Assembly: GCA_018873245.2 (NCBI GenBank)
Contig: JAEMBT020000003.1
Span: 7,955,843 to 8,019,842 of the forward strand
From: Archegozetes longisetosus
Taxonomy: Eukaryota; Arthropoda; Arachnida; Sarcoptiformes; Trhypochthoniidae
Direction of reading: 5' to 3'
Length of the DNA stretch: 64,000 bases
Shown here: positions 1 to 11,446 of the stretch, piece after piece
Numbering within the stretch: the first letter of the stretch is position 1
Layout of the letters: every line of letters starts with the position of its first letter
Made by a program: the position numbers and the translations under genes
Notes under the pieces: generated by a model
Databases searched by the model: none
Told to the model about the DNA's origin: nothing
Seen by the model: the letters and a program-made list of their open reading frames with translations, nothing else

Positions 1-666
1 ATCGTTACTTTTAGTAAGAAAATGTTGATTGGAGGCTTCTTCTATAAAAGTCAGTTCAGACCTGACCAACCTTACAGAATATTCAATACATGGCTCGGAG
101 ACCCAGGAAAACTCATCTTTCTCGAAGAAGTTGTAAAAGTTATCAATAAAGAAAATCTAATTGAGAAAATTGCAAAAACCGGTGACTATTTGCTAAAAGG
201 TCTGGAATCAGTTCAAAGTCAATACCCAAACATACTGTTGAACGCAAGAGGACGCGGCACTTTCTGTGCCATTGATTTCCGAACTTCTGAATTGCGAGAT
301 AAGGCAGTTAAGGTAACACATTTAGTAAATTTCGGGTTTCAGTTAGTTTTTCCCACATATTGTTGTTGCGCCGACATAAGTGATACCAGAACAATAATAA
401 AATAATTATTACAATACGAGCTTTGTTATTAGGGCGATCTACAACAATATGCGAGCAAAACCTAATCAAATCGAAGTCAAATCCTAGGAAGTTGACTAAT
501 TGACTAATGAGCTATTTCTTCATTACAGTTGCTCCATCTAAATGGAATCCACTGCGGTGGCAGTGGTTCCGCTACTCTAAGAATTCGTACAACTTTAACC
601 TTCAATAATAAACATGTTGACATTTTCCTCAATAGGTTTGACCGTACTCTTAAACAACTCAATTAA
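1..666 (+). CDS. ABAT: 4-aminobutyrate aminotransferase (GABA transaminase), 3' end only
   Basis: Mitochondrial PLP enzyme that transfers the amino group of GABA to 2-oxoglutarate. Only the C-terminal part is present; the gene starts left of the window. The frame is open from base 1 and reads IVTFSKKMLIGGFF; the first Lys of the SKK pair is the family's PLP-binding lysine. The conserved YRIFNTWLGDP and RGRGTFC blocks follow. Exon 1 runs to 312, then a GT (313) to AG (528) intron of 216 bp at phase 0. The last exon, 529-666, carries LHLNGIHCGGSGSATLRIRT and ends NRFDRTLKQLN-TAA, as vertebrate GABA-T C-termini do. Family identity is clear from motif order. No frame damage is seen. The neighbour NDUFA11 converges on it with 285 bp between stop codons. 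Confidence 0.93.
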
Positions 667-951
667 AGTCTATATTTTTGTTATTCTTAACCTTATAATA
701 ATTTTAAAATTTTAGACAATATTTTTATTTCGTTGTTTCTATTATGATTATCATTAATGTGATCAACCTCTAAAGATGTGTTCATATTTTAAAACTAAAG
801 TTCTATTAAATAATCGAAAAGTTATGTAATTGAATTAAGATTAGTTTAATTTTAATAACCCAAAAACAGAATCTATTTGAGCTCAAATTTTATGTACACT
901 AACATAGACTTGATATTAAGAACTAACATTTTGCTGAAACTAAATATTGGA

Positions 952-2009
952 TTATTCAAGGCCTTTTCTTCCTGGATCTTCTAAAGTCAAATGGAATCTC
1001 TTTCCAATTCTAAGATCTCCAAAATTTTGACTTCCAAGAACAGCACCTTCTTCTCGAACATGATCCATATTTTTAGGATATATAACCCAATCCTGCATGA
1101 ATGACCTTTTAATCATAAATCCAGTGAAAGCTCCGGCGAGTGCCACCATTGACCCGATGGCTGTGCTGTGGTCTGCAAGACATAATACATTTGTTAAATT
1201 GTTAAACAAGAGAACAAAATAAATAGATTCAAGTCAACATGAAATGCTTGTAAACTGACATTTATAGCCCCAAATGAGTCCAATCGACGCACCACCGATT
1301 ATATGATTCCATTCGTCGTCTTTATTGCCTCTCAAATTGGCGACCGCACACGTGACTGATGAGTACAGCATCGCTGAACCACCTATTCATCAGTTAGTTA
1401 TCGAATATTGAAATATTAAATAGACTGAACTTTAGATCTATATTAAGAGGACAGCCCTTTAGAGCGGCGATCAAATAAGCCATCGATGTAAACAAAAAAT
1501 TTTAGTTATGAAACGTAACACGTTTTTAATTTGAATAAAAGAAATACCAAACGTCTTCCAATGCAAGACTGTAAGGCAAAAATATGCTTTTTATGTATTT
1601 ATCACATTAAGTATAGATTCCGTATTCATTTGTTTACGTCGATGGCTTATTTGATCACCAGCCTAAAAAGTAGTTTCCCCTTAAAACAATCAAATAAGAA
1701 TATGAGAGAACCGATTCTTCCGAAATGAAAAGCCACTCTTCCAAATGCATTAGCATAAGACAACTGTTTATTACTCAAGAGGTCGGTCATAGCGACTGCG
1801 GCGGCTAAGACGATAGGAATAATCGAATCATTCATAATGGTCTTATGACCTAAATAAAGAGGTGGAATAATACCAGCTTTTATGCCATAATTTGTGATAT
1901 TGAGGGTCTTTTTGAAACAGTCATCGTAATCGGGAGTATCGAAGAAAAGTAAGGCTTTCGCTTCTCTCCGATCACTTCTTTTTAGAAACGAGAGGATCGG
2001 GCCAGCCAT
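952..2009 (-). CDS. NDUFA11: NADH dehydrogenase 1 alpha subcomplex subunit 11 (complex I B14.7)
   Basis: Accessory inner-membrane subunit of respiratory complex I, of the TIM17/22/23 fold. Exons: 2009-1712, 1382-1260, 1172-952 (642 nt, 213 aa). The splice joins restore GRIGGSAMLYSS and IWGYKYHSTAIG. Family hallmarks are the N-terminal FFDTPDYDD (compare YYDTPEGED in flies), several glycine-rich membrane helices, the block NLRGNKDDEWNHIIGG before helix 3, and a charged C-terminal tail after QDWVIYPKN. Intron 1 (329 bp) contains a fold-back element. The start at 2009 is the first ATG in frame, with a stop two codons upstream. A good-looking 35-codon ORF in another frame overlaps this start, so the true N-terminus may be longer if one base is wrong (see findings). 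Confidence 0.82.
1466..1659. mobile_element. short inverted-repeat (MITE-like) element inside NDUFA11 intron 1
   Basis: Arms of about 30 bp at 1466-1496 and 1629-1659 are reverse complements with one or two mismatches; the core is ATCAAATAAGCCATCG. They enclose about 130 bp of AT-rich sequence with no coding frame. I could not define a target-site duplication, so the exact ends are uncertain. It lies entirely in the intron. Confidence 0.5.
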
Positions 2010-2628
2010 GCGGGACTATATACGGCGGTACCCATGGTGGACGGTACGTCCATTCCTCTGGTAGTTCTGGCCATTTCATCTTGGATCACTTGTTATATCA
2101 GATTTGTGTTATTATTTTCTCTTAGACTTTGAGTGTCAAACATAAATAATGTGACAATAATTGTCAAGTATAACAATCCATAAAAGTTACTTGTATTTAA
2201 AGTGGTTTCTATTAAATCTCACAACTTTTTAGTCCAATTTCTTTTCAATTTTGGCTAATTTTTTGAAATCGTATCGAAGTCAAGCTCTAAACCAGTCGAT
2301 TTTAATCTTAAAAATTATTTCAAATTTAGTTCAAAATATTTAAGACGTTTTTTTTGGATAAACAGATATTTCAGATATTGGGGTCGATTAGTGAGAGCAG
2401 TCTATTGGATAGAATTAGCGTTTATTTCAGTTAACTGCTTTTAGGCAAACTTAATTTAAATCAGGAGACAATTCAAATGATAGTTTGTTGAATAAGCTCT
2501 GCTAATTTCCTGATTGCTTTTCCTGTATTCGATAAAACTCATATAAGACTTGATATAAGGGTTTGACCTTTTACAATTGATCCAATTCTTAAAGTTGTCT
2601 AAGGTTTTATCTTTTAAAGTCTAAAGTA

Positions 2629-3143
2629 CATGGGTCATTTGAGAAAGTTTTCTCCCTGATATATAAGCGACGAACTATAAATAAAAAAATTATCTTAAAT
2701 TTAAACCATAAAGCTGCACAAGTTTATAGGTTAAAACACAGATCAATTGTAGCATTCATACAAGCATTTATATGTTTCGATTGAGAATCCACTTATGTTA
2801 ATCTCATCAAGTTCAAAACCTTTCACCGTTTTTAGTTTTAAGATTTAAAATGATATTTTTTTTTGAGAAAACAGTTATTGAACACAATATCTTTAAGATA
2901 TTAATCAATTTGAATCGCTAATCTAATTGCAGAGAAAGTTTTTGAACTTGGTGGTAGATTAATGTGGGTCAATTCTCAGTCGAGTTTATATCAATTAATT
3001 AACTATGTCTGTATGAATGCTACAATTGACCTGTGTTTTAACCTATAAACTTGTGCAACGTTATGGTTTAAATTTAAGACAATTTTTTATTTATAGTTCG
3101 GTCGCTAATATATATGGGAGAAAACTTTTTGAACTACCCACAT
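2629..3143. mobile_element. long fold-back element between NDUFA11 and ANKRD49
   Basis: Two arms of at least 135 bp (2629-2764 and 3009-3143) are reverse complements at roughly 85-90 percent by eye. Each contains the block ACAAGTTTATAGGTTAAAAC. A weaker second section continues inward to about 2825 and 2930, leaving a spacer of about 100 bp. There is no coding capacity. The intergenic interval 2010-3480 holds nothing else I can support. Confidence 0.7.
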
Positions 3144-3480
3144 ATGACAAGTTTTATAGGGACCTTTAGAGCAATCAAATGAAAACTTCAGAGCTATAGA
3201 CTAAACAATATAACATCAAAAATTGATTTCAATTCAATAGTAGTCCAAAAGTTAAGATAAAAACAGTTTGTATTTGATTGAGGCTCAAAAGGTGAAAAAT
3301 AATGAGGCACAGAAGACAATTCAAATATGAAGTAATAAAAATGACAAAATGTTTCATAGTCTGAGTGAATATTGAACGGCTGCAACATATAATAAGTTAT
3401 TAAAACACAACTTATATATCATACAAATCATTTATACAAATTACAAAAAATTATTAAAACAATTAATCAGACTATGAAAA

Positions 3481-4022
3481 TCACAAATAGTCCCAAAGAG
3501 TATAAAGTGACGAAGATCTCTTTGCGATGTCATAAGCAGTATCTCCGGAATCATTTTTAAGACTGATATCAACGTCTTCGTGAAATAATAAAAACTCCAA
3601 AACTTTCTTCGAGCCAGGATTAGACGCGGCCAAATGCAAGCAGTATTTCCTCCACTGGTAGCCGCGTTGATATCCGCACCACAATTAAGTAACAAGTCAA
3701 TGATTTGAACGTGTCCCCATTTGGTGGCGCTATGGAGTGGTTGCCAACCATCGTAAGTACGTGATCTCACATTGGCACCACTTTTGATGAGAAGTTTAGC
3801 CACTTCTAAATGATTATTATAAGAAGCTCTATGAAGAGGCGTATAGCCATCACTATCGACAGCGTTGACCAAATTGCGATCGAAACTCAAACATTTGCTA
3901 ACTCCTAAAATGTGTCCATTTTCTGCCCAATTCAAAATTTGGTTATTCAAATCTGTTTCTTCGTTCACTTGTTTTTCTTCATTTTTGTCTCCATTCGATA
4001 CTTTGACCTCATTATCACCCAT
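3481..4022 (-). CDS. ANKRD49: ankyrin repeat domain-containing protein 49-like, with one frame break
   Basis: Small single-exon gene of about 180 codons made of ankyrin repeats. From ATG 4022 the first frame encodes an acidic leader, ILNWAENGHILGVSKCL, then repeats with DGYTPLHRASYNNHLEVAKL and DGWQPLHSATKWGHVQIIDL and the start of a third, ADINAATSGGNT. At about 3640-3643 the frame is lost. The next frame continues LHLAASNPGSKKVLEFL, DSGDTAYDIAKRSSSLY and stops at 3481. The whole follows ANKRD49 order, including the TAYDIA-R-SS-Y terminal block. The break is exactly one missing base at the TALHL position of repeat 3, where the sequence reads ACTGCTTGCAT. This could be an assembly error, a real frameshift allele or an early pseudogene. 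Both sides look under selection, so I favour an error. Confidence 0.8.
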
Positions 4023-4758
4023 GTTGTGACTGGTTTAATCATAAAACATTTCATAATAATTTATATTTATTTTTGACAGTCAATAGAAATATTTGTAAAT
4101 CTGAAAAACTTTTGATTAGTAGAAATACTGGAAAATATGATTTTTGTAAACATTGAAAGGCATGCGCGAGTCTTCAATATTTTGCGCAAATACATAACTT
4201 ATTGTTTTGAGTGAAACTTCAAATTTTCACTAATCTCTAATTTGTTCATTAATCAAATGTATTTTTAGAGGATTTAGTTCTTACTGTAGCGTAATTTATA
4301 CTGAAAGTTTAGTCAGGCATTTAATTATTGAAGTTTTCGTAGCATTAAATGCAAACAATCAATAATAGATCTAAGTGGTCTGAGGTCTAATAAAAGATAA
4401 GCTGACAAATTAAATCAAAAGAGAAATGAAAAGCATTGCAACAATAGGTTATATGCAAGTAGTTAAGTGATGTATCTTAAGAAACTTTTAATGCTAAATA
4501 AATGCTAAATAACTCACATAAAAATATTACAGAAGAGTCAAAGTAAACAGAAAGTTGAAATGACTTATCAACTGATAATTTATATCAAATAAATTGTATG
4601 AATAAGTTATTTAACTTTTTTATCTTATCACAACTGACTTGAACAATCCTTGAAATATATAACTTATTTAAATGTTTTCATAATCTAGATATCATAAAGC
4701 TGAATCATAACAAGACGGATTACATTGGATTCTAGTCAATTTATAGTTTATTCGTGAA

Positions 4759-5537
4759 ATGAAACTTTTTGATCGGCTCGCCAAATTCTTCAGGCATTCT
4801 TTTTCTGTGTTGAGTAGAGTAAAAAAAGGTTTCAATAAAAATCGTAAAATTACTATCAATAGTCTTTCAGATGATTTACTTTTACTTATTTTGAACAACC
4901 TAAACATAAACGAACGCTTAGGAGTTCAATTGGTTTGCAAGAAATGGAAGAAAGTTATTGAAAAGTCTTTTGAAGATCAGAAAGTCATCGTAATTAGTGA
5001 TGAATTGCATTTTCCTATAAAACAATGTTGTATTCAAAGCAATATTAGAGGCCCTGATGTCAATAACTTGTTGATAGTTCCCGAAGATGAATTAACAGCT
5101 CTAAAAATAATCCAAAAGTTTAGTAATTTGAAAACAATCTGTTGGGTCACTAAAAGTTTAAGCATCAAATTACAAACGATACTCAACACTATTTTGCTTA
5201 ATCGTAACCATATTAACATGAAAAGCATTAACTTGTTTGATAGTTCCACTTCTCACGATGGATCTAATAATAGGACTAAAGAGTGAGAACTAATTCTTTT
5301 CGTTTATTCATTGATTGATTGAATCCTTTTGTTTTCAGACTTGATTTACGTATTCATGAGAGTTCATTGCAGTCGTTCATGAAAAGTTGTTCCAATTTGA
5401 AACAATTTAAAATTTGTGCGCTTTACAACAAAATACAAATTGATGAAATAAAAATTGAATCCATGTTCGCCACTTTCACTAATTTGGAATTACTAGAAAT
5501 GAGGTGTCTATCTATTTTTAGCTCACAATCCACTTGA
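4759..5537 (+). CDS. F-box protein
   Basis: Substrate-receptor type protein of SCF ubiquitin ligases, judged by its F-box. Exon 1 is 4759-5282 and exon 2 is 5339-5537, around a 56-bp intron (GTGAGA...TTTTCAG); the spliced ORF is 240 aa. After a basic leader with an amphipathic start (MKLFDRLAKFF), residues about 32-75 form the F-box: INSLSDDLLLLILNNLNINE, then GVQLVCKKWKKVIE. The rest is leucine-rich with spaced N-L-K segments (FSNLKTICWV, CSNLKQFKICAL, FTNLELLEM), like degenerate LRRs of F-box/LRR proteins. It ends abruptly, so the annotated stop may not be the only 3' end. Which F-box family it belongs to cannot be told. It converges on WDR70 with 240 bp between stop codons. Confidence 0.75.
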
Positions 5538-5777
5538 TCTTATGTATCATTACAGAAAATATCACAACTTTCTTGAATTAAACTTAACTAAAAACTGACA
5601 GCCATTTATCCATTAATTTAAATGAATTTAGTCAATTTGTACATTCATTTGCAAAAAAACTGTATATATTTTATGTATTAAATGGTGTCTAAAACTAGCA
5701 ATCACTTAAACATAAGTTTATGGAATAAAAATACTGTACATAAAAATATAACTTAAATGAAGAGATAAGCAGGTGAT

Positions 5778-7997
5778 CTAAACTGGTATATGTCGTTTCT
5801 TTTCTGCGGGCTGTCCGTCATCATCGTCGTCATCATCATCATCATTATCAGTTTGAGCAAAAATAGGTTTTGGCTGAGTGGCTGTATAAGCAGGTGATAC
5901 CCAATAAGGATTTTCAGCGGCTTCCTTTGCGTGCTTGAGAAGTGCTTCGCGCGGGTCTTCATTGTCATCAATTTTATTCTTAACTCCCAGATTTCTAGCA
6001 ATAAAAGATGCAAACGTATTGCCAGCAGAGGCAATACGACCTCCTTGTCCGGGACCAGTGACTGGCAGCTCGGGCCTACGAGACTTGACTGGATCTTTAC
6101 GGGCTTTAAGCATTTGTACGCGCCATGACTTCTTCCTCTCGGTTTTGAACAGTGGTAAAGCATGAGCTATAATAAAAAAAATAGTAATAAACATTTGAAA
6201 GTCAACTGAAGGAGAACTTGAAACATGAGTATAGACTTACGGGCGATGATTTGGGGCTCAATTAATTCATAGCTCTCTCTATACTTTCGTCTACGCTTGA
6301 CAACACATAGTTTAGCGCCTCTTTCAGACCTTTCTGGATCGTAATATACTTTAAGCGCACCATTAGATGACCCAGCAACTATTTGATTTAGCTTTGGATG
6401 CCACGAAGACCTAATCACTCCTCCATTACTCACTTTGATTTCATATTTCAGATCAGATGTCTCACGCGAATAAAACAATAATCTACCAAAATCTTCTCCT
6501 TTACGACACGAAACGCCCGTCGCTATCAGATGATCGTCAGGTGAGAAAAAACAGTCAGTCATTGAAAAACGATTGAAAAGATCCTCCTTTGAGAAAACAG
6601 GGGTCTTAAGCATTTTCATGTCCCATAACTTTAACGTCTCGTCGGTTCCGCGCGACAACAGACTATTACCCTCATATGAAAATTGAATACAAGATATTTC
6701 GCTGCCTTTTGCGTGCGCGTCGCGAATCAAACGACTCGTATTAACAAAACTCCTTCTGGTATCCCACATTTGAATACTTCCGTCATTACAACCAACAGAA
6801 ATCAATTCAGCGTTTCGTGTGAATCGGCATGAGTTAGGAGTAGCTCTGAGACCACCAGAAGATCGTGGCTTTATGACTGACTTGTGTGTTTTCAAGTTGT
6901 TTATATTCCAAATGCGACACGTGCCGTCATTAGAACAAGTGGCAAACAGTTCTTTATCTCTTGGATGCCAAGTGCCGTCGTTCAGCATTGCTGTGTGGCC
7001 TTTAGTGTGACTCATATCTGATATGTATTGATCCCCTTTAATTGTTTCTCCCTTGACAAAGCCATCCCTGTCAACTATTTTTGCAACACATGCTCCTGAT
7101 ATAACAAGAACTACGTCCCCGTTTGCTGAAAATTCCAGGTTCTTTATCGGATGCGATTCACACGGAGTTATCGCTCGGAACGACTGCAGAGAGGAATCCA
7201 TTCCCTGAAAATCCCAGAATCGCATCTCGTAGTCAACGCCTCCCGACACCAATCGAGACCCGTTCGGATCTAATGCTAATGCGGTCACAGATTTTGACCC
7301 GTGACTCATTTCTATTTCATGACTTATGGGTAGAACATTGTATCGACTGATCATATCTTCTTCTCCATCGTCATCGTCTTCGTCTTCACTCAACTCTTCA
7401 TCGCTTCTGTCTTCAGTGTTTTGATTATCAGAACTAAAATTAGGCGGGAGTGGAGGCCCAATCAGATCAGAGTCAGACTCACTGTCGCTGTTATTCGTTG
7501 TTTGAATTGTAGAACTTTTGTTCGCTGCAGGAATTGCTTCATTTGTGGTACCAATCGGTTGACTATCGTCTGAATCGCTACTACTTTTTGATTCTCTATT
7601 ATCTGCTTCAAGTGGTTTCCATTTGTTGGCGTTTGGTCTTTCAGCGAACATCTTTTCGACATCAAATTTTTTAGCAGTTTTTGTATTCGGACCACTTTTA
7701 GTTCGACCGAAGTTTGAAAATCCCATTATTTTGGAGACTTCTTCAGTTTGATTTGACTGATCGGTTGGTTCGCCTTCAATTGTTTTCGAGTGTTTAGGAA
7801 CTGTTTGATTGTTTCTATTAACTAAGTTCTTATTTAATTCGAATTTATAACTAATTATGTTCCTTTTGTCGATGGCTTCCCTTTTCTTCTGAATTTCTAA
7901 ACATAAACGATCATTTTAATAAGTAATGAGACATTCAATTAAATCTTTAATTAATACCTCTCAAGAACTTCATTTCCTCCAAGTCTTCGTCTTCCAT
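5778..7997 (-). CDS. WDR70: WD repeat-containing protein 70
   Basis: Nuclear WD40 protein, linked in vertebrates and yeast to DNA-damage-related histone H2B ubiquitination. Exons: 7997-7958 (MEDEDLEEMKFLR), 7896-6241, 6166-5778; 2085 nt, 694 aa, against about 650 aa in vertebrates. Exon 2 starts with a charged region, then MGFSNFGRTK...KKFDVEKMF, the family's MGF-FG block, an acidic Ser/Glu stretch, and the beta-propeller beginning YNVLPISHEIEM. Diagnostic family blocks include KGDQYISDM, TKGHTAMLNDGTWHP, FSPDDHLIATG and ERGAKLCVVK. Exon 3 restores IIAPHALP-F and carries PELPVTGPGQGGR and NPYWVSPAYTATQPK before a poly-Asp tail. The first intron is about 60 bp and the second 74 bp. The start at 7997 is chosen because it splices cleanly into the open frame upstream of MGF. 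Confidence 0.95.
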
Positions 7998-8514
7998 CTT
8001 ATTGTTATTTATATTAAAATGAATATAGAATGACCTAAAATTTAAGAATTAATTGAAGTGCAGTTTAACTTAAGTGATTTTTTCGCACTTATATTTACAA
8101 ACAAAACGTAAGGAAACTGCTTTTGGGACCAGTTACTCATTACACACTCATAAACATTTATTTATCAATTTGAAAACTGTACGATTGCTGGTTAACTACG
8201 ATAATGATCAACTAAACATTGAGCTCGTCCTAACCTAACTTGACCTGAAACAATCAATTTTCTATTCTAGACTTGCAGTTTGATTGCATAAAACTAAATT
8301 GATTTTCTATAGACTTAGACTTCGAAATGACTCTAATATGTTTAAAAAGTGTTATTAAGTTTTAATAAAAGCGAGTCAGGTACAATTCGTGCCTATCGAT
8401 GACTAACTTTGATCTCTAGTCGCTTCTAACAAGAATAATTGTGAATTATTGTTCTTTTTAAAAGTAATCTCATATTTTGATAATCCACTTTCTCACTTAT
8501 AACATAGAGTAAAA

Positions 8515-9075
8515 GAATAGAGTATTCAGCAGGGGATAAGAAAACCAAATTTTGAGTTTTGCAGCCTTCTAATGTCAAATACATACACTTAAACACATGG
8601 ATATATGCGCGCAAAACACAAAATATAACAAAAATCTATGTTTTATTAAAAGCAGAAACTAGCTGGATTTGATAAAGGTCTCTTCTTGCTCCTTAACTTC
8701 TGCTCTACTGCTCAACTCTTGAAAGTTGTACTCAGCGATGCATTGTGTGTTTGTTTCAATTTACGAATGCATAAAAAAGCAGTGGTTATTCGATAATTGC
8801 ATATTCTATATTTGCAACTATTCAATAATTGCTAGACATTGAAAAGTCCCAATTTCAAGCCATAGAAACTTGTGTCAAAGATATTCCATAAATGCAATTT
8901 TTGTAATTGCAACAAAAACTACAGTCCGGAGGACTTGCAATTATCAAATAATCACTACATATGTCCGTCTTGTTTAAACGAAATACTCGATTCCACAATC
9001 GACTATTAGATGTGACTTACTTTTTGGTTTCTCTCTTTAGCACAAACTTCAACATCTATTATATATCTTAGAAAA
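8515..9075. repeat. dispersed repeat, copy 1 (interrupted)
   Basis: Shares ordered blocks with 11447-12295: TCTAATGTCAAATACATACA, ATATGCGCGCAAAACACAA, CTTGAAAGTTGTACTGAGCG-like and TCGATTCCACAAT. The blocks stand in the same order and orientation in both copies. Between AATGCATAAAA and TATGTCCGTCTT this copy carries an extra block of about 180 bp (8780-8957) that the other copy lacks. There is no long ORF, so this is a non-autonomous or decayed family. Confidence 0.75.
8780..8957. mobile_element. 178-bp TIR element nested in repeat copy 1
   Basis: Starts CAGTGGTTATTCGATAATTG and ends with the near reverse complement (TGCAATTATCAAATAATCAC...), giving terminal inverted repeats of about 22 bp. 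The second copy of the host repeat has an empty site, which sets the insertion boundaries independently. It has no ORF. The target duplication is not clear by eye. Confidence 0.65.
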
Positions 9076-9277
9076 ACACTATCGAAATGGTCCGATAGCT
9101 AACACTTGAAATAAAGTTTAGATTGAACAAATTTTTGTTACATCAATTATCTCTAGTTACTTTATATTATTAAAAATCTCTTCATTGAGAATTATGAATA
9201 GAGGAAATTTAAATAAGTAATAAATGCAAAAGGTAGACTGAAAGATCGAAAATAGATGTAATTTGACATGAATTACT

Positions 9278-11316
9278 TCAATCGCTTTTGAGTTTATTGT
9301 TATGAGTTCTCAAATGTCTTAACATATTTGCCTTTTCGGTAAACCTTCTGTCACATTGAGGCCATTCACACCGAAAGGGTCGATCGCCGCGATGAACCAT
9401 GAGGTGGACTTTGAGTGCGCAACTAGTCCTAAACTTTTTGTCACACTCGGGCCAAGTACACGAAAAGTTACGAACTTCTTTATGTATTAGCATGTGCCTA
9501 TCGAAAATATTATTTGAGTAAATTATTTCTTGTATATGTATATTAATTTGAAAAAAGTTCACCTCAAAACTACTCTACCAGACAAATAATATAAAACACT
9601 TAACTGCATTTAACAGACAAAACTCAACTTATTAGTAACCACTTTCGCAAGTTCAAACTTTGTTACATTAATTAAAACTTTGTATTTCATATCAGATGAA
9701 AATGAGAATAGGTTCTATTCATCTTATAAAAATCAATTTTACTTATTTATGTCTTGCAGTCAATTCGTTCATCAAACGTTTATTAATCCTTATCGGGATC
9801 TCTATTATTCGTTTCTGTAGTTCTGCCTATCATTCAATGGCTTTATCTATTTATTTATTTTGCAGATAATCTGTTTTTCTAAACTTCAAAATCAAAATAA
9901 TTTGGATGTGAACTCTTTCCAAATTAATAAACATATGTATTAACTGCATAGGAGACCTATCGAGTTGTGGTTTTCTAGTAAACCTCCACTCACAACCGGG
10001 CCATTCGCATCGGTGGATCTTTTGGCCCGTATGCGTGCACATGTGATGTTTCAAGTCTTGACCTGTTCAATGGAACAGTTAAATGAAAATTAAAATCTCA
10101 TTTTGGTTTCATACTTGTCTTAAAAGATGAGTCACATGCCGGCCATTCGCACCGATAAGCTCGATAGTCATTGTGCACTCGTTTCTGATGTCCCATTAAT
10201 TCGCTTTTTGTAATAAAGCTTCGTTCACATGCAGGCCATAAACACTTGAACTGTTTATCCCCGATATGCCTCAAGCGATGCTCTTAAGCAGAAAAACAAA
10301 GTACAAATTAATCTTAAGATTAGTTAAAAGTGTGAACTTAAATCAAATAATACCTTTAAGAGAATTATAATTAATAGTTTCAAATTTGCATTCATTCCAA
10401 TCGCAATAATATCTAACATTTGAATGCATTAGTTTTATGTGTCCGTTCAATAGATGTTTGCCCGTAAAACTGAGTTCGCATTTATCGCACTTATATGGCC
10501 TGATATTAATATGTTCTTTATTCATGTGAGACTCAACTCTATTAAAACTTATGTTTGTATAATCACAAAAATCACAACAAAATCCTTTCACGCCTTTAAT
10601 CTTCTTTACTTTAGACTTCAAGGCTTTAAATAAAGTTTAAAACTTTAGTTTCAAACAATTTCTTTCATTTTAAGGTTGATTTTGAATCAAAAGCTTATGA
10701 TCGAGTTTAATAAAAAGTTTTGAACAAATTTAAGTGAAAGGTTACCTAAATCTACACGATTGTGACTGTTGTGCGACTCCGTAAATTGTTGTTGACTCGA
10801 AACTAGCCTATTGTTACAAGTCTTAAGGTTATTATTGGTATGACTTTTATAAATGCAATTATCTTCTGGTTCAGAAATGTTTGGCGCCCTCATAGCCAAA
10901 CTTTTACGGGTAATCTTCTTGTTGACTCCAGCTATTTTCTTAGTCTTATTCTTCACTTGCTTCAACTTTATTTTAAGTTTTTTATGTTTTATTACTGCGA
11001 CCGGTGACTCAGTTTCAGTCAAAGAGTTTACACTTTTATCGCTTTTAAAGATAACTCCTTTTTGATTGTCAATAGCTTTAAGATCACTTTCCAAATCATT
11101 TAACTTTGTTTTAATTTGCGAACTCTGATCGCATTGACAGCTATTACAGAAGATGGTTAAATAATTTCTATAGTTTTCCAATATTTCAATACATTTTTGA
11201 GCGAATAGTAATTGTGTTAAAAGTCTTTCATTTTCGTCTTTCAACTCATTAAATAAATCATTTACTTGCAATTTGACCACTTTTTGTTGACTCATTTCTT
11301 TTTTGGTTATTAACAA
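9278..11316 (-). CDS. C2H2 zinc-finger protein, eight fingers
   Basis: Probable nucleic-acid-binding nuclear protein. Exons: 11316-10746, 10623-10354, 10282-10115, 10062-9957, 9497-9278; 1335 nt, 444 aa, all joins GT/AG. Exon 1 (190 codons) holds a coiled-coil-like segment ([18 protein letters not shown]) and a basic Lys-rich linker, with no fingers. Exons 2-5 encode eight consecutive C2H2 fingers. Fingers 1-2 have the C-x2-C form (CCDFC, YKCDKC); fingers 3-8 have C-x4-C with a Trp (CDWNEC, CLWPAC, CEWPAC, CEWPGC, CTWPEC, CEWPQC). Finger 6 is rebuilt exactly across the intron ([15 protein letters not shown]), as is finger 3 (NYNSLKEHRLRH). The C-x4-C spacing recalls TFIIIA and Zic/Gli-type fingers, but I cannot assign orthology. 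A second possible start lies at 11295. Confidence 0.85.
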
Positions 11317-11446
11317 ACAATTTTGAAAACTTCAATTATTAATTAATTAGCTTACTTTGCATTTGAAACGAGTGTACAATTAAAAAACATTAATTGTTTA
11401 CTACACTCCTAAGGGACCACTAGCTAATACCATAGCGCATAAGAAT

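Larger units (their letters stand above)
7998..9277. other. intergenic stretch with dispersed repeat copy 1
   Basis: No coding exon is seen between WDR70 (5' end) and the zinc-finger gene (3' end). From about 8515 to 9075 it is filled by a dispersed repeat shared with 11447-12295. The first 500 bases are plain AT-rich sequence that presumably includes the WDR70 promoter. Confidence 0.6.

Noticed and set aside
6819..7350. Plus-strand ORFs opposite WDR70
   Set aside because: Antisense shadows of a well-supported WD40 gene.
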